A stretch of 25,257 nucleotides of DNA. Origin: JBCBKZ01 sp039026975 (GTDB lineage Bacteria; Bacteroidota; Bacteroidia; J057). The DNA is taken from positions 1 through 25,257 of the forward strand of contig JBCCLI010000045.1 in NCBI GenBank assembly GCA_039026975.1, read 5' to 3'. Shown here one piece after another: positions 1 through 7,745 of the stretch (the stretch's first letter is position 1; each line of letters begins with the position of its first letter). The notes under the pieces are model-generated. The model did not search any database and was not told the origin of the DNA. It saw nothing but the letters and a program-made list of their open reading frames with translations. A program made the translations under genes and the position numbers.

Positions 1-104
1 ACTACTCTAGTCTGCTCTTGACCTGCTTCATAGGGCTGCACCTATTGAACCATGCCTCCAGTATCGCAGGAGCGGGCACGCATATTAGGATCATGGATAA
101 TCTC
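1..104. other. Left edge, no gene recognised
   Basis: This stretch lies downstream of the minus-strand hydrolase gene. I see no convincing coding frame: a reading of about 30 codons on the minus strand ends near base 3 and resembles nothing I know. No T-rich terminator is visible before the window edge. Confidence 0.4.
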
Positions 105-953
105 CTATCTAAAGGTCTCCTTCAACCAGTCCGCCATGAGCCTAGCTACATACCGAGGCTTCTTGACCCAGTTGAAATGATTTAGCTTTTCTATCCCTAC
201 CTCCTCAGCAGAAATATGGTGATGGGTAAGGGGAGAATCGGGATGCAGTTTCTCATAGAGGTTTTTTACTGCTTGATATGAGGCCATAAAATCCCCCTTG
301 AGAGAAATAGATAGAAGTGGTTTGAGCGTATTGTGAAGGGCTGACTCATAGTTGAAATCTGTTCCCGTAAGTTCATACCTGCCTGTAAGCGCATTATGTC
401 CCCAGTCTTTCATAAGGGTTTTCCCCTCTCGTCCACCAAAACCAACCTTTTCTCCAGGAAAATGACCCACTATTCTGGCTATTAACGGAAAGAGGGTTCC
501 TGCCATCCTTACCTGAACATTGCCCCAGCCTGACCAGCCTTTGTGGTACACCAGACAGGAAGTGATCTTTAGGATGCCTACTACTTTCTCTGGATATCTA
601 GCTGCGAGTAAACAACCCACTTGTCCCCCCAGACTATGGCCACCAACGACCAGGTTAGTACTTGGAAAAATCTCATGAATATGGTCTGCGATCTTAGCCA
701 TGTCCTGTATCAAAGTCTCATAGCCGAAATCTACCTTACTTGAAGCTCTTACACTTGAAGTCCCTTTCCCACGGTAATCCATGAGGACCGTATTAACGCT
801 TTCTTGCTGTAATGCTTCTACAAAAGGAAGATAGTAAGAGGCTCGTACCCCAAGAGCAGGCATGAACAGGTAAGTAACAGAGCTATTGGCCGAATAAACT
901 TGTATGTCAACCTCATGGCCATCCTCAAAGGAGATTTTCTCTGTGCGGTACAT
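105..953 (-). CDS. alpha/beta hydrolase
   Basis: Cytoplasmic serine hydrolase of the alpha/beta fold, close in layout to the predicted hydrolases of COG4757. Seen in sequence (numbered from the TTG at 957-959): the nucleophile elbow GGHSLGG with Ser109, an early oxyanion-region DYRGKG (61-66), the candidate acid Asp223 in KGDF, and the late catalytic His261 in NHFNW. There is no signal peptide. The open frame can begin at TTG 957-959, but the ATG two codons later (951-953) is the more ordinary start and is used here. The substrate is unknown; esterase or lipase-like activity is the usual guess. It follows the methyltransferase gene on the same strand after about 90 nt, so co-transcription is possible but not shown. 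The fold and catalytic class are secure; the specific function is not. Confidence 0.85.
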   Translation of the reverse strand: MYRTEKISFEDGHEVDIQVYSANSSVTYLFMPALGVRASYYLPFVEALQQESVNTVLMDYRGKGTSSVRASSKVDFGYETLIQDMAKIADHIHEIFPSTNLVVGGHSLGGQVGCLLAARYPEKVVGILKITSCLVYHKGWSGWGNVQVRMAGTLFPLIARIVGHFPGEKVGFGGREGKTLMKDWGHNALTGRYELTGTDFNYESALHNTLKPLLSISLKGDFMASYQAVKNLYEKLHPDSPLTHHHISAEEVGIEKLNHFNWVKKPRYVARLMADWLKETFR

Positions 954-1044
954 AGGCAAGTAGTAAATCCGAACTTACACAAATTTTATTCTCCAGTGGC
1001 TCTTATTCATTCAAGATATAACTGGAGCTGATCATACTGTCCTC

Positions 1045-1800
1045 CTATTCCTTAGTGGCTTTTATCCTAAGTCTTTTATAATCTGCGTACCACTTCCCTT
1101 CCTGGTATAGGCCAGGCTTTAAGGAAGCCTGAACTTCTTCCAGTATATCATCTGCTTCCCCTGGAGAAACACCTTTCAAATAGTCTTTCCCAAACATGGT
1201 GAGCCAGTCTTTTATGCCATTCTCATTATCTATTAGCTGAGTAGGCCTGTCATAGTGTTCTGCTGATAACACTCTAAATCCAGCCTTCTCCAGTTCAGAA
1301 GTGTATTCTCCTACTGATGGGAAGTACCACCTATTGAAAGCGGCCTGTTCTATATATCCTCTTTGTCTGAGAGAATCCTTTAATGCTTTGAGAATGGCAC
1401 CCACATTGTCTTTCCCACCAAACTCTATGACCATTCTTCCCCCTTGCCTAAGGTGGTCATAGATGCATTGTATAGCCCCACGAAAATCTGCTACCCAATG
1501 AAGGGTAGCATTTGAAAATATCGCATCAAATTGTCTATCTAGTTGGAAGGAAGCGGCATCCATCTCCAGAAAAGTTAAGGCAGGATAATTCTGCTTAGCC
1601 TGCGTAATCATGTTAGTAGACTTATCTATCCCCACTACCTCTTTACAGTGTTCACTGATTTGGCTACTTAATTCTCCTGTCCCGCATCCTATGTCCAGGA
1701 TGGCTTCTCCCGCTTGTGGTGCCAACATTTCTACTAGAGAACTCCCAAACTGATAGACAAAGGCGTGTTTCTGATTATATAGGTTTGCGTTCCACTCCAT
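1045..1800 (-). CDS. class I SAM-dependent methyltransferase (Tam-like)
   Basis: S-adenosylmethionine methyltransferase with a Rossmann fold. Motif I LDIGCGTG lies around residues 35-42 (ATG numbering), followed by the acidic end of strand 2 in VVGIDKS. The post-I motif MDAAS and the segment FSNATLHWV are typical of the trans-aconitate 2-methyltransferase/malonyl-CoA O-methyltransferase group, as is the length of about 251 residues. The frame opens at TTG 1807-1809, but the ATG at 1798-1800 gives MEWNANLYNQKH, the usual N-terminus of this family, so I chose it. It starts 13 nt after the stop of the PEBP gene, suggesting one operon. The methyl acceptor cannot be read from sequence; trans-aconitate is only an analogy. 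Confidence 0.85.
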   Translation of the reverse strand: MEWNANLYNQKHAFVYQFGSSLVEMLAPQAGEAILDIGCGTGELSSQISEHCKEVVGIDKSTNMITQAKQNYPALTFLEMDAASFQLDRQFDAIFSNATLHWVADFRGAIQCIYDHLRQGGRMVIEFGGKDNVGAILKALKDSLRQRGYIEQAAFNRWYFPSVGEYTSELEKAGFRVLSAEHYDRPTQLIDNENGIKDWLTMFGKDYLKGVSPGEADDILEEVQASLKPGLYQEGKWYADYKRLRIKATKE

Positions 1801-1813
1801 AGACAGCAATCTA

Positions 1814-2359
1814 CTACTTACGCTGATAATAAAATACGATAGAAGCTTTTTCTATAGCATTTGCATTCAGGTAATATCCCACTAGTGCTGGAGAAGCTGT
1901 TTCATCCAACCCCAAGGAAGGAATCTTCAGGGCATAAATGGTAATGATGTACTGATGGAAGCCATGTCCTACGGGTGGACAAGGCCCTCCATACCCAGTA
2001 GTTCCATAATCTGTCTTGCCTTGAACAGCGCCTGAAGGGAGTAGGTTTAATGAAGTATTCCCTGCATTTGAAGAAATCATACTGGTAGTAGCAGGTAGGT
2101 CAAATACTACCCAATGCCACCAGCCACTTCCTGTGGGGGCATCAGGATCATACATAGTTACTGCAAAACTCTGTGTGCCTTCTGGTGCATGTTCCCAGCT
2201 TAGCTGTGGAGAGGTATTTTCGCCTTCACACCCAAAGCCGTTGAAGACCTCTTGTAGGGTGGCCTGCCCACCTACATCTGTACTTGTCAGGCTAAAGGTT
2301 TGGGCAGATAATAGCCCGTTGATTAATAAGGTGATTGTGATAAGAATTGCCTTTTTCAT
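1814..2359 (-). CDS. YbhB/YbcL family PEBP-like protein, exported
   Basis: Phosphatidylethanolamine-binding-protein family member, the group often labelled Raf kinase inhibitor-like in bacteria. Residues 1-20 form a signal peptide with a short KK start, a hydrophobic core and a cut near LLSAQ. The two PEBP signatures are present: DPDAPTG (71-77) followed by WWHWVVFDLP, and GYGGPCPPVGHGFHQY (122-137), which form the anion-binding pocket. The full length of 181 residues matches the bacterial family plus a leader. It lies 85 nt downstream of the AraC regulator and 13 nt upstream of the methyltransferase on the same strand. The biological role of bacterial PEBP proteins is poorly defined, so only the fold and the export are supported. 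Confidence 0.92.
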   Translation of the reverse strand: MKKAILITITLLINGLLSAQTFSLTSTDVGGQATLQEVFNGFGCEGENTSPQLSWEHAPEGTQSFAVTMYDPDAPTGSGWWHWVVFDLPATTSMISSNAGNTSLNLLPSGAVQGKTDYGTTGYGGPCPPVGHGFHQYIITIYALKIPSLGLDETASPALVGYYLNANAIEKASIVFYYQRK

Positions 2360-2444
2360 AATGGTAAGATTTTATGAGAGGCAAATTAGGAGGAGAACAC
2401 CCTTAGGGGTTATCCCAATAAGGTCAAGCATTGTTGCAATTAGC

Positions 2445-3302
2445 TCAACTCTTATTTACTGTATACTGGCTGGGAGGATACCCAAACTCTTTTTTAAAAG
2501 CCTGAGAGAAACTGGAAAAGTTCTCAAATCCTGCTTCCAGGTAAAGTTCTCCTGGGCTGGCATGATGTTCTACCAGTTGCTGCTTTGCTTTCTCCAGGCG
2601 CTTCAGCTGGAACCATTTGGCGGGTGAGGTGTCATATGCTTCTTTAAATTTTCTCTTAAAAGTAGAAACACTCATATGACTAAGAAAGGCCAATTCATCC
2701 AGGCTAAGTTTATGATAAACATGCTTACTAACCACCTGCTGTAGATGGTTCTCTGGCCTACTGGCTGATGGCTGCAACAAAAAATCCAACACCTTTTGAC
2801 CTTCTTTTTGTAGTAGGTATACCAGCATTTCTTCCAGTTTAATCCTGATCAAATCCCCTGTGTAAATCCCAGAACTGTAGAGTGCATTGAGGGAATGGGT
2901 AAACTGAATGAGCACTTTATCACGCTTGAACACCATAAAGTCTCGCTCTTCCTGATAATCAGCTCTCCAATCATACTTTTCAGCTAACTCTTGGAGATTA
3001 TCAGGATAAAAGAAGAATAGCAGACTTTCATAGTTCCCTTGAAGGGATAGCCTTTCTGTCATCAAACACCTGCCTGGCTTAAGTAGTAAAAAGTGAGAGG
3101 GGGTTAAGCTCGCTATGTTCTGAGCATGGTGAATTCTTTTTTGGCCCTCCTGTAGAAAACTGAAGAGGTAGCTATTCAGCTCCACCTTGCTCTTATATAT
3201 GGCACGGTTACTCTCATATAATTGGCAGAACGGACTCCCACTAGCAACAGTTGTATTGCGTTGGAGAAAGTGATCAGGTAAGCAAAATATCTCTTCTTCC
3301 AT
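2445..3302 (-). CDS. AraC family transcriptional regulator
   Basis: One-component DNA-binding regulator of 285 residues. The C-terminal part (about 187-282) contains two helix-turn-helix units: the first around 200-222 (LSLDELAFLSHMSVSTFKR) and the second around 250-272, ending in the AraC signature AGFENFSSFSQAFKKEFGYPP. The N-terminal 180 residues look like a beta-rich sensing domain and match no ligand-binding family I can name. It sits between a small membrane protein (56 nt upstream) and the PEBP gene (85 nt downstream) on the same strand. Local regulation of these neighbours is plausible but unproven. No signal peptide or membrane segment is present. Confidence 0.93.
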   Translation of the reverse strand: MEEEIFCLPDHFLQRNTTVASGSPFCQLYESNRAIYKSKVELNSYLFSFLQEGQKRIHHAQNIASLTPSHFLLLKPGRCLMTERLSLQGNYESLLFFFYPDNLQELAEKYDWRADYQEERDFMVFKRDKVLIQFTHSLNALYSSGIYTGDLIRIKLEEMLVYLLQKEGQKVLDFLLQPSASRPENHLQQVVSKHVYHKLSLDELAFLSHMSVSTFKRKFKEAYDTSPAKWFQLKRLEKAKQQLVEHHASPGELYLEAGFENFSSFSQAFKKEFGYPPSQYTVNKS

Positions 3303-3358
3303 GAATTTAAATAGTTAGTATTGTAAACTGGAAAATCCCTTTCTGCTAGGTGGATAGT

Positions 3359-3787
3359 TCACCCTTCTGGTTTTGGAGATTTTCTAATTAGCCCGACTCC
3401 TAAGGTTAGTAAACTAAGAGTAAGCAGCCCAACGCCTATATATAGCAGAAAGATAAACTCATTGGGCTGGGTAAGCCCCTCTCCTGTGGCAGAAAGGAAA
3501 AATCCCCCACTGATTAGAACAGCTGATAAGGGAAATCCCACCCGAATTACCCACAGACCCACATTAGGTAAATGAGCAGCGTCAGAAAAAAACAAGGCTA
3601 CTAATGAAAATAGAATTAATACCCCTGCATGAGCGTGTCCTGCTCTAAACATAGCCTGCTGGAAGGAGGTCCATTCACTTGCCTCCGGGTCCTGACTTAC
3701 TATACTCAAGAGAAATATCCCTCCATAAAGAATGGTGGGAACAGTTAAAAGTGTGAGGCCACAAAATAATCTGGTTATCTCTTTCAT
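3359..3787 (-). CDS. small four-helix membrane protein, function unknown
   Basis: Hydrophobic protein of 142 residues with four predicted membrane helices at about 7-29, 52-68, 78-100 and 111-134. Between helices 1 and 2 is a conserved-looking polar stretch, FRAGHAHAGVL, whose two histidines face the start of helix 2 and could bind a metal or heme; that is inference. The short tail RKSPKPEG is basic. I do not recognise a named family. It is the first gene of the minus-strand group that continues with the AraC regulator 56 nt downstream, so it may be co-transcribed with it. Confidence 0.75.
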   Translation of the reverse strand: MKEITRLFCGLTLLTVPTILYGGIFLLSIVSQDPEASEWTSFQQAMFRAGHAHAGVLILFSLVALFFSDAAHLPNVGLWVIRVGFPLSAVLISGGFFLSATGEGLTQPNEFIFLLYIGVGLLTLSLLTLGVGLIRKSPKPEG

Positions 3788-4027
3788 GTAGTCCTGCCAG
3801 TCAGTCTATCGCTTTTAATGTATGTCATACCTGTGATCTTCTTATCCCGACATTTAAGGCTTTCTCTTAAATGAAAGTACGACTGTGGCGTAAGAATGAC
3901 AAGAGGAGACCATAGGGCCTCCTCACAAAAGTTATAGATCTTATTTTATCTGTTTAGGCAGGACTGATATTTCAAACCGTTTAGGCTTACAAATTAAAAC
4001 CACTAGCCTGTTCTTACCCTATTTTTA

Positions 4028-4444
4028 TTATCCTTCTTCTACATAGTCAGCTCCAAACTCATCTATCATATCATAGTGATCAGGGGACTTAGGGTCTGGT
4101 CCCCAGGCATTTTCTGTTTGCTCTCCTTCAGTAACATACAACACCAGCAGCCAAATACTACCAATCAAAGGGATTAAACTGATCATTAGGAACCATCCAC
4201 TCTTCCCTACATCATGAAGTCTCCTGACACTTACCGCTACCGATGGAAGCAGTGTGGCAAGGACATAGCCCATATAAACAAACCCAAATCCACTGTCAAA
4301 ACCCATATTAAATACTAGTCCATCAATCATAACGGCAGATACAGTGAAAATGACATGGAAGAGTGTAAACATCCAGTATTCCTTCCTCCTAGCTCTGCCT
4401 GAGAAGTCCGCATATTGACGAAGCACTTTTAAGTACCATTCCAT
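4028..4444 (-). CDS. DUF805 family membrane protein
   Basis: Inner-membrane protein of the DUF805 group (YhaH/YhaI-like in enterobacteria), 138 residues. Diagnostic features are the N-terminal motif YADFSGRARRKEYWMF, the central VSVRRLHDVGKSGW before the last pair of helices, and the C-terminal NAWGPDPK. Three to four membrane helices are visible. The acidic tail after 125 (DMIDEFGADYVEEG) is longer than I would expect. The biochemical role of the family is unknown. It stands alone: 240 nt separate it from the downstream membrane-protein gene and 169 nt of A+T-rich DNA separate it from the GNAT gene upstream. Confidence 0.92.
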   Translation of the reverse strand: MEWYLKVLRQYADFSGRARRKEYWMFTLFHVIFTVSAVMIDGLVFNMGFDSGFGFVYMGYVLATLLPSVAVSVRRLHDVGKSGWFLMISLIPLIGSIWLLVLYVTEGEQTENAWGPDPKSPDHYDMIDEFGADYVEEG

Positions 4445-4613
4445 ATTGTAAAATTGTTAAGCGTGTTAATACATGTAGTGATTTCAACTATTAATCTACT
4501 AAATAAAATTATTATCTCTTATAATAATCCTAAAGAAAAAATGACTTTTCCACGGTGTTAAATTTGAATTTTTCAGGGATTATATACCTACTATCGAATC
4601 TTTTCCCCCTTTA

Positions 4614-5087
4614 TTAACACACAAAGACGTGTCTCATTCCCATCCCCGTTTCTTTTAGTCCTTTATAAGTCAGATTCAGCTTTTGAAGCATATTAAAGGA
4701 GGCTTCATTTTCTTTGTGAGTAGTCAGGACTATCCGCTTATGTTGTATCCCTTCCCATCGAAGTAGTTCGAGTAGAGCAGAAGAAGCTATTCCTTTCCGC
4801 CTGTATACAGGCCTTACGCCATAGCTAATACCTATTTCTTCCTCCTGTAGATTATGTACGGCTATAAATCCTGCAAATTCATTCTCTTCTGTGAGAATAT
4901 ACCAATACCTAGCAGTACCATGGCGGAAAGCAAGCACATTTTTTTTGATCTTCTCTAGTGTTTCTACCTCCATTTGGGGGCCAGAATCAGTTAAGAAATG
5001 TCAGGTAAAAGGATCTGATAATATTTCAGCATAGCCCGTTGCGTGGGCCTCCTCCATGTCAACAAGGGTAATAAATGGCATCTTCAT
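4614..5087 (-). pseudogene. GNAT N-acetyltransferase interrupted by an in-frame TGA
   Basis: The intact downstream frame (ATG 4971-4973 to stop 4614-4616, 119 residues) shows a GNAT acetyl-CoA-binding core: GISYGVRPVYRRKGIASSAL, then TTHKENEASFNMLQKL and GMRHVF at the end. It lacks the first strand and helix of the fold. These are encoded directly upstream in the same frame: ATG 5085-5087 starts MKMPFITLVDMEEAHATGYA, continues to DPFT, meets TGA at 5001-5003 as codon 29, then reads HFLTDSGPQ into the core. With that codon read through the protein would be 157 residues, a normal RimJ/RimL-type GNAT length. The simplest reading is a recent nonsense mutation (for example from CGA or TGG) or a sequencing error. 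Reinitiation at 4973 would give a truncated product. Confidence 0.75.
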
Positions 5088-5135
5088 ATAACTCTCTTAT
5101 TCCCTAAAAAATAGGTAAAAAGTAATAAACCTTCC

Positions 5136-5633
5136 CTACGGGATAAGCTGAAAGGGAATGGTTACCGGAGTATGTCCTATGGGGCTCATTCTTAAATAAT
5201 AGTATCCTGCTGCTAAGGCTCGTAAATCCCACTGGACAGGTTTCTCTTCTATAACCATTAGGCTTCTAGTCCCTACCAAGCTCCTTCCTACCAAATCTAA
5301 AACTTCACAGCTGATAGGAAGATGAGATGTTGATTGTATAGTGAGCGTTAAAAAACCAGAAGTAGGGTTAGGGAAAGCACTTACTGTTAACTCCTCTTCA
5401 TAAGACAAAAGGGAAGTGGAAATGGAAATCCTACTTGGCTGCTGGAATCCTTGCGTAAGGATTAGCCCCTCAGGGTAGGCAGTAGAGACTACAAGCTCTC
5501 CCACACCATAACTTAGCTGCTCATCTATTCCCCCAGTACTTCCTATCACGTAAGAAGATATGCTCTGTGCAGATAAGGGCGTAAAGAGGGAGGTTATACA
5601 TGCACCCATCCATAATAAGATTATGTACTTCAT
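5136..5633 (-). CDS. T9SS type A sorting domain-containing surface protein
   Basis: Exported protein of 165 residues carried to the outer surface by the type IX secretion system. Residues 1-22 are a signal peptide cut near PLSAQ. Residues 25-65 hold the short module SYGVGELVVSTAYPEGLILT followed by QGFQQP, a segment common in Bacteroidota surface proteins. From about 85 the type A C-terminal sorting domain starts with SAFPNPTSGFLTL and runs through VLDLVGRS and WDLRALAAGYYYLRM to the end. There is no enzymatic domain, so this is little more than a leader, a module and a sorting tail. Its ATG follows the stop codon of the S74 protein after one base, so the two are translationally coupled and probably act together at the surface. 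Confidence 0.88.
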   Translation of the reverse strand: MKYIILLWMGACITSLFTPLSAQSISSYVIGSTGGIDEQLSYGVGELVVSTAYPEGLILTQGFQQPSRISISTSLLSYEEELTVSAFPNPTSGFLTLTIQSTSHLPISCEVLDLVGRSLVGTRSLMVIEEKPVQWDLRALAAGYYYLRMSPIGHTPVTIPFQLIP

Positions 5634-5634
5634 A

Positions 5635-7587
5635 CTAATTAGATTGATAGGAGGAAGAGAGAGAATAACTAACAGCTTCTAAGCGAGCTTCTAACTGGCG
5701 GAACTTTCCCATGAGCTCCTGAATCTGACCGGCTTGTGTGGTTAACAGTTGGTTCTGCCTATTTATGATTTGCTGCTGTTCCTGGGTAGCAGAGATCAGG
5801 AAAGGGATTAATCCTACATAGTTAACCGCGGTAAACGCAAATCCTCCATGTAGGGCTGTACTATCTCTCATTGCATAAGCATGGTAGGATTTTTTAGTAA
5901 GTCCTGGCAATAAGACCTCTACTTCCTGAGCGATAAGTCCATACTGTTCCCCACCTGGGAGATCCATGTGCTGACTATTATTTTTATCATACCTAAAAGA
6001 GGTAGGACGCAAGGCCATGATGGTGGATAAGCCCTTCTGAAGCGGTTGAATATTACTTTTCAGTTTACGGTCTGAAGGCAAGTAGCTTCCGGTACTAAAG
6101 ACGTTCCCATCTGCATAGACGGCATAATCAAATTTCTCAGCCTCTGCTTTTGCTAACACGCCATAAGTCCCATTTTGTCCCTCGATGGCAGTGGCCTCCA
6201 CGCCTACCACTAAACGAGCTTTCCCTTGAGAGCCAGAAGCCCTACTGAATAAACCGACCATATCAATGGCTCCTGAAGAGGTGAACCCGTTTCCACTTAT
6301 ATTACTGTAAGTACCATAGTAGGCACCCGAGAAAGGAAGCTCTCCTGACAGAATTTCTGTTATAGAGAGGCCAGATAGCTTATTTTGGCTTGTGATAATC
6401 ATTTGCCCCCTAGCAGATAAAATCCCCCCAAGTTGGTTATCAGAAAATGGTGCCATCGCTAAGATGGGATTATTCTGATTTCTTTTATGTCCTATTTCAA
6501 TAAATGGATCACTAATACTCCCGTCTATGTACCAGAAATTCCTATCTACTGAGTTCCCTAAGCTTATCCTGGTTCCATTATCACCACTAGAAGTTATTTT
6601 TAACTGTCCTTCATCTGTTAAAGGCCCTCTGATTTGCAGTTTTGCCTCAGCATTACCCGATCCTATTCCTACATTTCCCTGATTATTAATGGTGAAGGTA
6701 TTTCCCAGTTCATTATGAGAAATTCTGAAGGTAGCAGAAGGAGAGGCGCTTTCTGTGTACATAGACCAGTAGTTACCATCCGGTGAACCATCAAATATGG
6801 TAAGTGTCCTTCCTTGATTATCAGTCCCACTCAGCTTGAGCTGTCCATAAGCCCTGGGAGTAACATCATCCATTAGGAAGGCCTGATCCTTTATGTGTAG
6901 TTGAGCGGTAGGATTGCTAAGTCCTAAGCCTATTCTGTCAGGGAAATAAATTCTCCCACTGGTATCAGCTTCCTGCCAAGGAGAAACAAACTTGTCCAGG
7001 CTAATGGTCCCATCTACTTTGCTTAAGCGCAAGCTGTTGTTACTTTGGTTAAACAGGAGGGTCTGAATTTCATTGGTACGGTCAGCATCTCCCTTTTCTA
7101 ATTCTTCTCCGGCTACAGATACCCAGTCTCCTCCATCCCACTGTAACACATCACCCACTCTAGGTGCGTCAAAATTTACATTCTGTAAATCCTGTAGCTC
7201 CATATCTGTTGCCACCTTGGCAAAGGGGACTCCCTCGAATAGAGTCGTATCTACAGCTTCGCCATCTATTTCTACCATTAAGTAATAGTTTCCCTTTCCC
7301 CAATCTATTACATCAAAGGAATTCCCATTCGATTCTCCCTTCCCTATGATAGCTTGAACCAGTCCCAGAGAATTGGTCTCTGTAGTATGTGTCTCAACAT
7401 AACGCGGACCTATTCCAGGGCCTTGAAGAGTAATTTCAAAGCCAAGGGTAATTTTCTTATTCGGCATAGGGTTACCCGCGTCATCCCTGACTACGGCCTG
7501 AAAGTGGAAGCCTTGGGTGCTTTGACCCATTAGTGAGGTTGAAAAGACTGAGCCTATGAGTAGAAGTACATAAATGTAGAATTTCAT
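5635..7587 (-). CDS. S74 chaperone-domain (tail-fibre-like) surface protein
   Basis: Exported 650-residue protein with a signal peptide (1-21, cut near LMGQ). Residues 25-125 form a domain common in Bacteroidota surface proteins, with FHFQAVVRDDAGNPM and DTTLFEGVPFAKVA. The middle has two related beta modules, beginning GLGLSNPTAQLHI (about 220) and GIGSGNAEAKLQI (about 308). The C-terminal intramolecular chaperone (peptidase S74) begins SDRKLKSNI: Ser505 and Lys510 have the Ser/Lys i+5 spacing of the autoproteolytic dyad of phage endosialidase chaperones. It continues with YGLIAQEVE and YVGLIPFLISA, then a coiled coil (602-640). By analogy it trimerises a fibre and may cleave itself at Ser505. 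The T9SS protein gene follows after 1 nt. No phage genes are nearby, so a cellular adhesin or surface fibre is most likely. Confidence 0.85.
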   Translation of the reverse strand: MKFYIYVLLLIGSVFSTSLMGQSTQGFHFQAVVRDDAGNPMPNKKITLGFEITLQGPGIGPRYVETHTTETNSLGLVQAIIGKGESNGNSFDVIDWGKGNYYLMVEIDGEAVDTTLFEGVPFAKVATDMELQDLQNVNFDAPRVGDVLQWDGGDWVSVAGEELEKGDADRTNEIQTLLFNQSNNSLRLSKVDGTISLDKFVSPWQEADTSGRIYFPDRIGLGLSNPTAQLHIKDQAFLMDDVTPRAYGQLKLSGTDNQGRTLTIFDGSPDGNYWSMYTESASPSATFRISHNELGNTFTINNQGNVGIGSGNAEAKLQIRGPLTDEGQLKITSSGDNGTRISLGNSVDRNFWYIDGSISDPFIEIGHKRNQNNPILAMAPFSDNQLGGILSARGQMIITSQNKLSGLSITEILSGELPFSGAYYGTYSNISGNGFTSSGAIDMVGLFSRASGSQGKARLVVGVEATAIEGQNGTYGVLAKAEAEKFDYAVYADGNVFSTGSYLPSDRKLKSNIQPLQKGLSTIMALRPTSFRYDKNNSQHMDLPGGEQYGLIAQEVEVLLPGLTKKSYHAYAMRDSTALHGGFAFTAVNYVGLIPFLISATQEQQQIINRQNQLLTTQAGQIQELMGKFRQLEARLEAVSYSLSSSYQSN

Positions 7588-7638
7588 GTTATTGCTTAAT
7601 TAAGGTTGCGGGAGGTACGTCATGAGTATTTGATAGGC

Positions 7639-7668
7639 CAAAACTATTCAGCCGTTTTTGACCAAAAA
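7639..7668 (-). promoter_or_regulatory. candidate promoter of the S74/T9SS pair
   Basis: On the minus strand TAGTTTTG (7646 to 7639) matches the Bacteroidota -7 box TAnnTTTG exactly. Upstream lies TTTTTG-GT-CAAAAA (7668 to 7655), a short inverted repeat that also supplies a TTTG -33-like element, but at 16 nt the spacing is shorter than usual. The box is about 50 nt before the S74 start. The call rests on pattern match only. Confidence 0.3.
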
Positions 7669-7745
7669 TCAGGTAAAAGCCCTATTTTAGAGAGAGTGGG
7701 AAGATAAGTAGAGAAGAAACGGCCACCACACAAGACTATTTTTGC

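Noticed and set aside
1..104. GGTTCAA on the minus strand, like a tRNA T-arm
   Set aside because: The following bases do not close a T stem, and no acceptor or anticodon stem can be drawn around it.
2133..2627. Plus-strand frame of 164 codons across the PEBP and AraC genes
   Set aside because: It runs antisense over two well-supported genes and its translation has no family pattern; it is a shadow of their codon use.
3895..3925. GAGGAG/CTCCTC hairpin in the gap between the DUF805 and membrane-protein genes
   Set aside because: The stem is only 6 bp with a 10-nt loop and no T-run follows on either strand, so a terminator is not supported.
4614..5087. TGA in the GNAT gene read as selenocysteine
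   Set aside because: GNAT enzymes have no selenocysteine at this place, and no convincing stem-loop of the needed kind was seen just after the TGA; a nonsense mutation is simpler.
5635..7587. Prophage, suggested by the tail-fibre chaperone domain
   Set aside because: No capsid, portal, terminase, integrase or lysis genes are nearby; the signal peptide and the T9SS partner point to a cellular surface protein.
7737..7744. TATTTTTG, an exact TAnnTTTG promoter box just before the histidine kinase
   Set aside because: It ends 1 nt before the start codon, so transcription would begin inside the gene, and no -33 element lies at the right distance. There is no later Met near the signal peptide. Probably chance.
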